Positions 32,201 to 38,578 of a stretch of 50,076 nucleotides of DNA are shown here, piece after piece (position 1 is the first letter of the stretch; each line of letters opens with the position of its first letter). The position numbers and the translations under genes are program-made. Below the pieces are notes generated by a model. The model saw nothing but the letters and a program-made list of their open reading frames with translations. It did no database searches and was not told where the DNA came from. This DNA comes from an uncultured Bacteroidota bacterium (GTDB lineage Bacteria; Bacteroidota; Bacteroidia; Bacteroidales; P3), in contig CACYIK010000015.1 in the NCBI GenBank assembly GCA_902774395.1, positions 1-50,076 on the forward strand, read 5' to 3'.

Positions 32201-33390
32201 GTCAGGATCTGCTTTCTCGCGACTCGCTGTTCAACCAGGCCCACGAGGCTACCACCAACCGTACACTCTCGTTGCAGTCCACCGTGGAGCCTATCCGCGA
32301 CTTCAAGATAACCGTCAACGCCAATCAGACCTACTCTTCGCGCGAGGAATACTATTATAAGTACCTCTCCGACCGCGGCTTCGTCGACGGACCGCTGTCG
32401 TCACGCCTCACGGGTAACTATACCACTACCACCTGGAGCTTCTCCACCGCCTTCAGCAACGCCGACGACCTCTTCCAGCAGTTCCTCGACAACCGCTCCG
32501 TGGTGGCCAACCGCCTGGCCGAGGCCAACCCCGACCCCTACAACGACCAGATGGTGCTCGACACCATGAATGGCCAGTACTATCCCGCCGGCTATAGCGC
32601 TAACTCACAGACGGTACTGCTGACCTCCTTCCTGGCCACCTACCTCGGCAAGGATCCCGCCAAGCAGTCCTTCTCGCCCTTCCAGCGCTTCCCGCTGCCC
32701 AACTGGAACATCACCTACAATGGCTTGAACAAGATCCAGTTCCTCAAGAAGTGGTTCACCAATATCACCCTCTCGCACCGCTATTCGTCGACCTACAGCG
32801 TGGGCAGCTTCTACACCGACGCGCTGCTGTCGGCATCCGACGACTATGACTACGGCACGGAGAACGTACTCAACAGCACCGGCGACTATGTGCCGCCGCT
32901 GAGCATGGACGGCGTGCAGATCTCCGAGCAGTTCAACCCCCTCATCCGCATCTCGGTCAACATGGTCAACAGCTTCCAGTTCAACTTCTCCATCCAGAAG
33001 AACCGCACCCTGCTGCTCTCCTTCTCTAACAACCAGCTCACCGAGACCTCGCGCGACGGCTTCACCTTCGGCGCCGGCTACCGCTTCAAGGATATCTCCT
33101 TCGACGTGAAGTTCGCCGAGAAGGTCCACAAGCTCAAGAGCGACCTCGTGGTGCAGCTCAACCTCACCTATAACAGCAACATGGTTGTCATACGCAAGAT
33201 TAACCAGAACCTCAGCCAGATCTCGTCGGGCAGCTCGGTATGGATGGCCGAGCTCAGCGCCGAGTACGCGCTGACACAGAACCTCACGGCCAAGGCTTTC
33301 TTCCAGACCAATATCAATACCCCCTATATCTCCAACGCCTACCCCAACTCCACCACCAAAGGCGGCCTCTCCATCCGCTTCTCGTTCTGA
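26263..33390 (+). CDS. sprA: SprA/Sov, outer-membrane translocon of the type IX secretion system
   Basis: A 2,375-residue giant outer-membrane protein; known SprA/Sov proteins are about 2,400-2,500. It has a cleavable signal (FILLLALLFCVHAGVWAQ). The N-terminal half has the repeated SprA N-terminal domains (AELKFQIVNNYRNDPQRDAS; ITLDDLSKPYARRIYEQEVF); the rest is mostly amphipathic beta strands of the 36-stranded barrel, ending in an aromatic C-terminus (GGLSIRFSF). A Lys/Gly/Pro-rich, then alpha-helical insertion (about 1880-1930, KGGGQRPPKKQPKMSAQDSL) interrupts the strands. SprA is the channel through which T9SS cargo passes. Translation may be affected by the hairpin around the start codon. 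No separate promoter was recognised, so read-through from ruvA is possible. Confidence 0.96.
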   Translation: MKNATRFILLLALLFCVHAGVWAQTDSSAFTPMGSGYQPTAVKTEVEYNPETGDYVKVTKVGDVVISREYMSFDDYQDWRMDQLMREYWDEKSAGTALDNSGGGLLSKIPGFNQISEKLESLMGKPEITITPKGSAELKFQIVNNYRNDPQRDASERSVTTFDFDENIQLNINAKIGDLINFDINHNTQATFDFENKIKLRYEGKEDDILQLFEAADISFPLQTTLIKGSQQLFGFHTKLKFGRLTVDAVVSEKETSTENMQVKGGASSHEFEIRADEYEDNRHFFISQYFYDNYNKAMSTLPVVNSNVKIIRIEVWRTNVGAAVQQNRNILALTDLGEGTPWNPRVHGSGPQLPRNSANDLLQLVNPSSVRSINSVTNYMQGVGMTAGTDYEKVESARLLNSNEYTFNRELGFISLSQPLANDQVLAVAYQYQVVGDTTVYQVGELTTDGINDPNTLVVKLLKSTSVDTHGPLWKLMMKNVYFLKSSQLSRDGFRLNVLYESTDGGVGVGYFTEGPRQGVPLIELFGMDRMDASQSYYYADGVFDWFDSAAFKGGLIQASTGRIFFPYVEPFGKDLRTLLGDEEMANRYCFDSLYTMTQALAQQYAERNRFYLEGYYTSSVSGEISLGYSVTQGSVTVTAGGVPLIENVDYTVDYTMGTVRIINESILSSGTPISVSSENNSFSMTTKRMLGLHLNYEFAPDFNLGATVMNLHEKPLTQKNNFGDEPTSNSIWGVDLNWRGEVPIITKIMDMLPGIDTKAPSNLSLQAEFAHFIPGMSQTGMGEGSVSYIDDFEGAESSINLTTVSSWVLASTPQDWRRPMSMFPETFPNSGLAYGFNRAKLAWYRISNDFYNSGTRPENITLDDLSKPYARRIYEQEVFPNKDRVAGQPTYIYELNLAYYPEERGPYNFDVAPTAYSAGLTDSGTLANPRSRWGGIMRKLDYTDFETQNIETLEFWLMDPFIERPDHTGGKLYINLGDISEDILRDGKKAFENGLPTSAVVVNVDTTIWGRVPTTQPVVNAFDNDAQSRKYQDVGYDGLGSTQGLDDEQTFFSDYLEAIAQRYGTASRAYQMAAEDPSADDYRYFRSSYYDQNNVKINDRYKRYNNPEGNSPVDESNEEEYMTSGSAYPNVEDINKDNTLSESENYYQYEIDLRPDRMVIGENHIVDIQEAHNVQLANGETTTCRWYQFRIPIREPNEKVGTINGFQSIRFMRMFLNDFEEPVILRFATLDLVYSTWRKYSEDLLQPGDYPTGTTEETSFNISTVNIEENGSRQPVPYVLPPGIEREEWYSSGNSYTQLNEQSIALDVDHLTSGDARAIYRSTSYDLRQYGHMKMFVHAEQKYAADQMQDDDLVLFVRLGTDYTSNYYEYELPLKFTPWYTPSDDAYAIWPRENLVDIDLKRMTEIKTNRNYKIRHGEGGYSPTMLYSEIVDGKKYTVLGTPNLGKVKVIMVGVRNPKKESLTDGNNMLPKSAIVWVNELRLSDYSNKGGWAAMALARTNLADVGNLSLYGSYTTAHFGNLEDPLIKEELMNTFTIQTTFDMELGKFLPEEWGLHIPFYLDYNREIGSPEYNPNNPDVLLSDDLNTYATSAERDSLRRVTQRRKSTTNVTLANIHKDRVGKESLKPHIYDIENFSFSYAYSGERSSDEETEYYNKDQHRGGFTYNYSLQPEPVKPFDKVKLFRGKAWKIIKEFNFYYLPKNLSFSTEIYRDFEETLLRNKSAALVIIKPTYFKQFTWQRNYGLQYDLMKSFHIQYSANANARIEEPVGRIESSSAVDSIWHSIAQGGTMQNFQQSITASYDLPITKLPYLDFLKVPLSYRTNYTYQGTTQALKSLGSVLQGSSNFQVTATASFTTLYNKIKILKDANAPVSNKGNKKGGGQRPPKKQPKMSAQDSLAAADSLRKAELKEMLKQVGYFSLRLLTAVKDATIQYNVTNGSRLPGYMGEPKYVGLDPRNGWTPGLGYILGYDYDVVDDLRRQDLLSRDSLFNQAHEATTNRTLSLQSTVEPIRDFKITVNANQTYSSREEYYYKYLSDRGFVDGPLSSRLTGNYTTTTWSFSTAFSNADDLFQQFLDNRSVVANRLAEANPDPYNDQMVLDTMNGQYYPAGYSANSQTVLLTSFLATYLGKDPAKQSFSPFQRFPLPNWNITYNGLNKIQFLKKWFTNITLSHRYSSTYSVGSFYTDALLSASDDYDYGTENVLNSTGDYVPPLSMDGVQISEQFNPLIRISVNMVNSFQFNFSIQKNRTLLLSFSNNQLTETSRDGFTFGAGYRFKDISFDVKFAEKVHKLKSDLVVQLNLTYNSNMVVIRKINQNLSQISSGSSVWMAELSAEYALTQNLTAKAFFQTNINTPYISNAYPNSTTKGGLSIRFSF

Positions 33391-33398
33391 TTGTATAA

Positions 33399-33510
33399 AG
33401 GTAGTTAAAGGTAGTTAAGGTAGTTAAAGTAGTTGAAGGTAGTTAAAGTAGTTAAAAGTAGTTAAAGGACGATACAATTTGTTGACAAATAACATAGGTA
33501 GTTAAAGGAT
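33399..33510 (+). repeat. GTAGTTAAAG tandem array after sprA (plus orientation)
   Basis: About eight GTAGTTAAAG/GTAGTTAAGG units start 8 bp after the sprA stop. The array ends in a duplicated leader: GTTAAAGGACGATACAATTT then TTGACAAATA (33458-33490), repeated imperfectly at 33498-33534, where it supplies the ATGACAAATA start of the next gene. Confidence 0.85.
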
Positions 33511-33523
33511 AATACAATATTTT

Positions 33524-33898
33524 ATGACAAATACTTTTGAGAGTGTTATCGCGTGGCAAAAGGCTAGACAGTTTATCCTTCATGTCTATAAGGTGACAAA
33601 AGCCTTCCCGGAGGATGAGAAGTTTGGCCTCATCTCCCAGTTCCGCCGTGCGGCAGTGTCCATCGCAGGCAACATTGCGGAAGGGTATAAGAGAATGGGA
33701 AAGGACGATAAACTGCGTTTCTATAATTATGCGCAAGGGAGTTTGGAGGAATGTCGTTGCTACATTATTCTTAGCTGCGACTTATCCTATATTAATCAGT
33801 CGGAGTGTGATTCTTTGATACAGGAAATAGAAGAAACAAGCAAGTTTCTGAACTCATATAGCGTCGCAATAGTGACCAAAAAGAAATGGGAAGACTGA
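33524..33898 (+). CDS. Four-helix-bundle protein (S23/IVP, bAvd-like)
   Basis: A 124-residue protein of the four-helix-bundle family first described in 23S rRNA intervening sequences and related to the accessory protein Avd of diversity-generating retroelements. Signatures: FESVIAWQKARQFILHVYKV, LISQFRRAAVSIAGNIAEGY, FYNYAQGSLEECRCYIIL and ETSKFLNSY. The basic faces suggest nucleic-acid binding (inference). No reverse transcriptase or variable repeat is nearby and there is no rRNA, so its partner is unknown. It lies between arrays of GTAGTTAAAG (upstream, plus orientation) and the same unit inverted (34002-34243). The C-terminus (KKKWED) is encoded by sequence that reappears in the purine-rich repeat downstream. 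Confidence 0.88.
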   Translation: MTNTFESVIAWQKARQFILHVYKVTKAFPEDEKFGLISQFRRAAVSIAGNIAEGYKRMGKDDKLRFYNYAQGSLEECRCYIILSCDLSYINQSECDSLIQEIEETSKFLNSYSVAIVTKKKWED

Positions 33899-34001
33899 AA
33901 ACGGAAAATAAAAAAGGAAGATAGAAAAAGAAAAATAAAAAAGAGAAGATGAAAATAGAATAAAAATGGGAAGAAAAAAAAGGAAAATAAAAAGGGAAGA
34001 T
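33899..34001. repeat. Purine-rich degenerate direct repeat seeded by the gene 3' end
   Basis: A nearly pure A/G stretch. AATGGGAAGA...GGAAAATAAAAA then GGAAGATA at 33886-33923, including the last codons of the four-helix-bundle gene, recurs at 33965-34001. No ORF. Confidence 0.75.
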
Positions 34002-34243
34002 AGTACATTTGTCCTTTAACTACCTTAACTACCTTAACTACTTTAACTACCCTGAAAAAAAGTACATTTGTCCATTAACTACTTTATCTACCTTTAACTA
34101 CTTTAACTACCCCTGAAAAAAAGTACATTTGTCCTTTAACTACCTTAACTACCTTTAACTACTTTAACTACCCCTGAAAAAAAGTACATTTGTCCTTTAA
34201 CTACTTTAACTACCTTTAACTACTTTAACTACCCCCAAAAAAA
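34002..34243 (-). repeat. Four tandem 59-61-bp units (inverted GTAGTTAAAG family)
   Basis: Units start at 34002, 34061, 34122 and 34183, each beginning AGTACATTTGTCC and continuing with TTTAACTAC repeats and a C4-GA6 end. Read on the minus strand they are GTAGTTAAAG arrays ending GGACAAATG. The last unit ends 4 bp before the TPR gene start, so the whole array would form its leader. No CRISPR-like spacers. Confidence 0.9.
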
Positions 34244-34247
34244 GACA

Positions 34248-35678
34248 ATGAATTTGAAAAAAGACAGATTCAAAAATTTCGACGACGAGGTTCGCGAGCT
34301 GGTGCTCGACTTCGAGAACACCGTTCTCCGAGGCGAGAGCCAGTTCTTCGATGCCGACGAGCTGGAGATCATCATCGACTACTATTTCGAGGTGAACGAC
34401 CAGAAGCCCTTGGAGCGTGCCGTACAGTACGCCGAGCAGCTCTATCCCACCAACACGTCGATACGGCTGCGCCGCGCACACCTCTTCATCGCCCGGGAGA
34501 ACTACAAGGAGGCCCTGGCTATCCTCAAGCGTCTCCGCAGCGAGGAGCCGACGAATACCGACATCGCCTATTCCCTCGGCGTGGCCTATAGCGCCATGGA
34601 CGACCCCGAGACCTCTATCCGCTATTTCAACGAGGCAGCCTCCGACGGCTGGATGCTCGGCCGCGTCTACGCCAACCTCGCAGAGGAATACTACAAGCTC
34701 AAGAACTACGACACCGCCCTCGATTGCTACCGCAAGGCCATGGAGAGCGACTCCTGTGACGATATCGCCATCTACAACTACTACGACGTCTGCTATGAGA
34801 TAGGCCGTGTCGAGGAAAGCGCCGACTACCTGTCCAAATATGTCAAGGACAACCCCTACTGCAAGGAGGCCTGGCATTGTCTGGGCTGCGCCTACCGCGA
34901 CCTGACACTCTACGAGAAGGCCGTCGACGCCTTCGAGTTCGCTATAGCCATCGACAAGAACTATGTCGACGCCTATATCGCCCTCTCACAGACACAGGAC
35001 CTCATGGGCCATACCTCCGAGGCGGTGACGACGATGCTGCGCGTGCTCGACTACACCGACGACCGGGCCCGCATCTACCGCACCGTGGGCTCCCTCTACG
35101 CCCGCGAGGCCAACTACGCCTCCGCCGTGGCCTATTTCCGCAAGGCCATCGACGAGAACCCCGTCGACGCCGAGGCCTACGCCTCCATGGCAGTATGCTG
35201 CCTCGAGACCGGCGACCTGCCCTCGGCGAGGAACTTCGCCGACAAGGCGCTGGCACTCAACGAGGCCAACGACGACCCCAACTACCCCAACGGCCACCCC
35301 GACGTGCTGTGCTCTGCCGCCATGGTCTACGACAGCCTCGGCAATTTCGACAAGGCCTCCGAGTGCTTCGAGCAGATGCTCCTCACCGACCTCTACACCG
35401 AGCCCCAGTGCCAGCTCTACACACAGTTCCTATTCGACCACAAGGTCTACGACCTCATGGAACAGTTCGCCGAGGAGTCGCTCGACGTCTACCCCCACAA
35501 CGCCTTCTACAGCACCTATCTCGCGGCGGCCTATTTCTATACCAACCACTACAACCGCGCCCGCAGGATGCTGCCCGACGTGTCGCCGATGCTGCTCTCC
35601 GAGCTCTGCCCCGAGATCATCAAACACCCGCTACTCGGACCCCTCGTCCCTACCGACCCGTATAATGGGGACAAGTAG
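34248..35678 (+). CDS. Cytosolic TPR-repeat protein
   Basis: A 476-residue protein without signal peptide. After an acidic N-terminus (FDDEVRELVLDFENTVLRGE), TPR units run almost to the end: PLERAVQYAEQLYPTNTSIR, YKEALAILKRLRSEEPTNTD, YDTALDCYRKAMESDS, YEKAVDAFEFAIAIDKNYVD, YASAVAYFRKAIDENPVDAE and FDKASECFEQMLLTDLYTEP. About ten repeats form a superhelical scaffold. Binding partner unknown. The leader is the four-unit tandem array, and the TAG stop itself is the first part of a following GTAGTTAAG repeat. Strong GC-rich codon bias suggests good expression. Confidence 0.85.
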   Translation: MNLKKDRFKNFDDEVRELVLDFENTVLRGESQFFDADELEIIIDYYFEVNDQKPLERAVQYAEQLYPTNTSIRLRRAHLFIARENYKEALAILKRLRSEEPTNTDIAYSLGVAYSAMDDPETSIRYFNEAASDGWMLGRVYANLAEEYYKLKNYDTALDCYRKAMESDSCDDIAIYNYYDVCYEIGRVEESADYLSKYVKDNPYCKEAWHCLGCAYRDLTLYEKAVDAFEFAIAIDKNYVDAYIALSQTQDLMGHTSEAVTTMLRVLDYTDDRARIYRTVGSLYAREANYASAVAYFRKAIDENPVDAEAYASMAVCCLETGDLPSARNFADKALALNEANDDPNYPNGHPDVLCSAAMVYDSLGNFDKASECFEQMLLTDLYTEPQCQLYTQFLFDHKVYDLMEQFAEESLDVYPHNAFYSTYLAAAYFYTNHYNRARRMLPDVSPMLLSELCPEIIKHPLLGPLVPTDPYNGDK

Positions 35679-35768
35679 TTAAGAAGTTAAGAAGTTATGA
35701 AGTTAAGAAGTTAAGCCAATACATACAAGAAGTTAAGCCAATACATATAAGAAGTTAAGCCAATACAT
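35676..35768 (+). repeat. GAAGTTAAG array with AAGCCAATACATA units
   Basis: It starts in the TAG stop of the TPR gene (GTAGTTAAG) and continues with GAAGTTAAG copies, then three GAAGTTAAGCCAATACATA units up to 6 bp before the DedA start. The same composite unit recurs near 38361-38425. Confidence 0.85.
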
Positions 35769-35773
35769 ACAAT

Positions 35774-36541
35774 ATGAAACGTTTCTTGCCGATAATGATT
35801 CTTTTGGCGATGCTTGTCGCCACAAACCCTGTCACCGCACAGGATACCGTCCTCCAGGCACAGGCACCTGCCGCCGCTGCCGTCACGGCCGATACCGCCC
35901 ATTCCGGCTGGGTGATGGAGCTGATCAATTTCTACGAGAAGCACATGAACTACTGGACCACCGGTGCCCTCATGGCTGTCGAGAGCTCCTTCATCCCGTT
36001 CCCCTCCGAGGTGGTGGTGCCGCCGGCGGTCTTCTTCGCCCTCGACGAGGACAGCAACATCGACATGCTCTGGTGGCTGATTATCCTGGTGGGCACCCTG
36101 GGCGCTCTCGTGGGAGCCTATATCAACTACTTCCTCTCCATGTGGCTGGGTCGCCCCATCATCTATAAGTTCGCCAACAGCAAGGTGGGACATCTCCTGC
36201 GCCTCTCGCAGGAGAAGATTGAGCAAGCCGAGGTCTACTTCAACGACCATGGCGCCATGTCGACCCTCGTGGGCCGCTTCATCCCTGTCGTCCGTCAGCT
36301 CATCTCTATCCCGGCGGGACTGTCGCGCATGAACTTGGGCTCCTTTACCTTGTATACTGCCCTCGGCGCCTTCGTCTGGAACTGTATACTGGCACTCTTG
36401 GGATACCTGGCACATCTGGCCGGCGACAAAAAAGTCATCGCTGAATACAGCCACGAGATCAGCATCGGCATCCTCGCCCTCCTGGCCGTCGTCATCCTCT
36501 TCTTCGTCATCCGCTACTTACTGAAAAAACGTAAAAAATGA
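35774..36541 (+). CDS. DedA-family (VTT/SNARE-associated domain) membrane protein
   Basis: A 255-residue inner-membrane protein. An unusual N-terminal signal-like segment (MKRFLPIMILLAMLVATNPVTAQ) precedes the DedA domain, whose motifs are ESSFIPFPSEVVVPPAVFFA (re-entrant loop 1), LGALVGAYINYFLSMWLGR and VGRFIPVVRQLISIPAGLSR (loop 2 with the conserved Arg), followed by two C-terminal membrane helices and a KKRKK tail. DedA proteins are linked to lipid scrambling, including undecaprenyl phosphate recycling, and to envelope homeostasis; the exact substrate here is not known. Its TGA overlaps the sufS ATG (ATGA at 36538-36541), so the two are translationally coupled. Confidence 0.9.
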   Translation: MKRFLPIMILLAMLVATNPVTAQDTVLQAQAPAAAAVTADTAHSGWVMELINFYEKHMNYWTTGALMAVESSFIPFPSEVVVPPAVFFALDEDSNIDMLWWLIILVGTLGALVGAYINYFLSMWLGRPIIYKFANSKVGHLLRLSQEKIEQAEVYFNDHGAMSTLVGRFIPVVRQLISIPAGLSRMNLGSFTLYTALGAFVWNCILALLGYLAHLAGDKKVIAEYSHEISIGILALLAVVILFFVIRYLLKKRKK

Positions 36542-37731
36542 ATATCCGCGCCCAATTCCCCATCCTCGACACCCAGGTGCATGGCCACCCGCTGGTCTAC
36601 CTCGACAATGCGGCTACCACGCAGAAGCCGCAGCGTGTCATCGAGGTCCTCGATGGCTACTACCGCACCCTCAACAGCAATATCCACCGTGGGGCTCACC
36701 ACCTCGCCGCCGAGGCTACCGAGCGCTACGAGGCCGTGCGCCGCCAGGTGCAGGCCTTCATCAACGCCCGCCACAACTACGAGATCGTCTTCACCCGCGG
36801 CACCACCGAGAGCATCAACCTCGTGGCCTCCTCCTTCGCCAAACGCTACTTTACCGGCGACGATGAAGTCATTGTTTCAGGAATGGAACATCATTCCGAC
36901 ATCGTCCCTTGGCAGCTTGCCGGCGCGACCCTTCGCCCCATTCCCTTCAGCGACGAGGGCGTCCTCGACCTCGAGGCCTACGAAAAACTCTTCACCGACA
37001 AGACCCGCATCGTGGCCGTCAACCACGTCTCCAATACCCTCGGCACCGTCAACCCCGTCAAGCAGATTGTCGACATTGCCCATGCCCACGGCGTCCCCGT
37101 GCTCATCGACGGCGCCCAGGCCATCTCGCACCTTAAGGTCGATGTGCAGGAGCTGGGATGCGACTTCTACTGCTTCTCGGGCCATAAAATGTACGGTCCC
37201 ATGGGCGTCGGCGTCATGTATGGCCGCGAGGAGCTCCTCGACGAGATGCCGCCGTACCAGGGTGGGGGAGAGATGATCGAGACCGTCACCTTCGAGCGCA
37301 CCACCTACAACGCCCTGCCGTTCAAGTTCGAGGCCGGCACGCCCTCCGTGGGCGACGTCATAGGCCTCGGCGAGGCCATCAACTTCATGCAGGAGGTGGG
37401 TGTCGACACCATCGCCGCCCATGAGGACGACCTGCTGCGCTATGCCACCGAAGGACTTAAGGAGATTCCCGGCGCACGCCTCTTCGGCACCGCGCCCCAC
37501 AAGACCTCCGTCCTCTCGTTCCTCATCGGCAACTCCCATCCGTATGATGTGGGAACGCTGCTCGACCAACTCGGCATCGCCGTGCGCACGGGCCACCACT
37601 GCACGCAGCCCATCATGGATCGCTACGGCATCCCCGGCACCGTCCGCGCCTCCTTCGCCGTCTACAACACCCGCGAAGAGGTGGACATCTTTCTCAACGC
37701 CCTGAAGCGTATCATGCCAATGCTGATATGA
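36538..37731 (+). CDS. sufS: SufS-type cysteine desulfurase
   Basis: A 397-residue PLP enzyme that removes sulfur from cysteine for iron-sulfur cluster assembly. Key features: YLDNAATTQKP at the N-terminus, EHHSD (PLP-stacking His), VSNTLGTVNPV, DGAQAISH, SGHKMYGPMGVG (Schiff-base Lys217) and RTGHHCTQP (active-site Cys355). The ending FLNALKRIM and the length fit SufS/CsdA group II. No sufBCD or sufE gene is adjacent; its partner genes must be elsewhere. It is coupled to the DedA gene by a 4-bp overlap. The stop codon lies inside an ATATGAGAAAGGTTATAG repeat. Confidence 0.95.
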   Translation: MNIRAQFPILDTQVHGHPLVYLDNAATTQKPQRVIEVLDGYYRTLNSNIHRGAHHLAAEATERYEAVRRQVQAFINARHNYEIVFTRGTTESINLVASSFAKRYFTGDDEVIVSGMEHHSDIVPWQLAGATLRPIPFSDEGVLDLEAYEKLFTDKTRIVAVNHVSNTLGTVNPVKQIVDIAHAHGVPVLIDGAQAISHLKVDVQELGCDFYCFSGHKMYGPMGVGVMYGREELLDEMPPYQGGGEMIETVTFERTTYNALPFKFEAGTPSVGDVIGLGEAINFMQEVGVDTIAAHEDDLLRYATEGLKEIPGARLFGTAPHKTSVLSFLIGNSHPYDVGTLLDQLGIAVRTGHHCTQPIMDRYGIPGTVRASFAVYNTREEVDIFLNALKRIMPMLI

Positions 37732-37753
37732 GAAAGGTTATAGATATGAGAAA

Positions 37754-37847
37754 GGTTATAGGTTATTGGTTATAGGTTAGAGACGCTACGCAGTCGAATT
37801 GGCGACAACAGGATGCGGCAGCCCTCTATAACCAATAACCTATAACC
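37754..37847. repeat. 22-bp perfect inverted repeat between convergent sufS and aroK
   Basis: GGTTATAGGTTATTGGTTAT (arm 37754-37775) pairs with 37826-37847 across a 50-bp loop. Each arm follows the stop codon of one gene in that gene's sense orientation, so the inverted repeat is formed by two oppositely oriented copies of the same 3' motif. It could act as a bidirectional terminator, but there are no T-runs. Confidence 0.85.
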
Positions 37848-37855
37848 AATAACCT

Positions 37856-38329
37856 TTAAAGAACAGGATTCACTCCGTCAAGAACAATGGGGGCCTTCAG
37901 ATAGAAAGGCTCCCTTTTTTTTAGCTCTTCCGCTATCTGGCAGCGCAGCTCCTCCTCGGAGAGCCCTTGGAGCTTGGGCCGCGGGTTGCGGCTGCGGAGG
38001 GCGCGCTCCACGATGCCGTCGACGGTCATCTGCAGGTAGATGGCGGTGCCATGGGCGAGGATGAAGTCCATGTTGTCGGAATGACAGGGCGTGCCGCCGC
38101 CACAGGAGATGACGACGTTGTCGAGCTCGGCGGTGTCATGCAGCACGACTTTCTCGAGCTTGCGGAACGCCTCCTCGCCGAAGGTCGCGAAGAAGCGCGG
38201 CACGGTGTAGTGGTAGCGGTCCTCGAAGGCACTGTCGAGGTCAAGGAACTCCATCCCCTTCTCCTCCGCCAGCTGCCGCCCGAAGGTTGTCTTCCCACTA
38301 TACATATATCCGACGAGGTAGTATTTCAT
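37856..38329 (-). CDS. aroK: Shikimate kinase
   Basis: A 157-residue ATP-dependent kinase of the shikimate pathway. P-loop GYMYSGKTT (7-15), FLDLDSAFEDRYHYTVPRFF (shikimate-binding Asp pair region), FATFGEEAFRKLEKVVL, the core CGGGTPCH motif and RNPRPKLQG (lid region and adenine loop). It is slightly shorter than the usual 165-175 residues. The P-loop has MYSG instead of the common G-x-x-G-SGK spelling but keeps Gly-Lys-Thr. The stop codon runs directly into the AAAGGTTATTGG repeat. It is probably monocistronic. Confidence 0.93.
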   Translation of the reverse strand: MKYYLVGYMYSGKTTFGRQLAEEKGMEFLDLDSAFEDRYHYTVPRFFATFGEEAFRKLEKVVLHDTAELDNVVISCGGGTPCHSDNMDFILAHGTAIYLQMTVDGIVERALRSRNPRPKLQGLSEEELRCQIAEELKKREPFYLKAPIVLDGVNPVL

Positions 38330-38335
38330 TTTTTT

Positions 38336-38425
38336 AGTAGTTAAGAAGTTAAAGAAGTTAAGAAGTTAAGCCAATAGACCTTTTCAGTAGTTAAGAAGTT
38401 AAGAAGTTAAGAAGTTAAGCCAATA
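38336..38425 (+). repeat. GTAGTTAAG/GAAGTTAAG array with AAGCCAATA units
   Basis: Two blocks of GTAGTTAAG-(GAAGTTAAG)n-CCAATA separated by a short unique stretch lie upstream of aroK. Here the sense orientation is opposite to both flanking minus-strand genes. Confidence 0.8.
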
Positions 38426-38443
38426 CAAAAAAGCATAAACTCA

Positions 38444-38578
38444 ACTTTTTCATTTGTCCCCTTCACTCCCCCCATCACTTCCCCATCACTCCTCTTTCAC
38501 TCCCCATCACTTCCCCATCACTTCTCTTTCACTTCCCCATCACTCCTCTTTCACTCCCCCATCACTTTCCCATCAACT
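38444..38578 (-). repeat. GGGGAGTGA/GTGATGGGG array abutting recN
   Basis: On the minus strand this is an array of GGGGAGTGA and GGGAAGTGATGGGG units that ends in GGACAAATG. It begins within the last codons of recN and supplies its TGA stop. The same family and the same GGACAAATG end occur at 49845-49896. Confidence 0.85.

Noticed and set aside
33524..33898. Diversity-generating retroelement
   Set aside because: The Avd-like gene is present, but there is no reverse transcriptase or template/variable repeat pair in the window.
34002..34243. Possible CRISPR array
   Set aside because: The units are contiguous and wholly repetitive with no unique spacers, and no cas genes are present.
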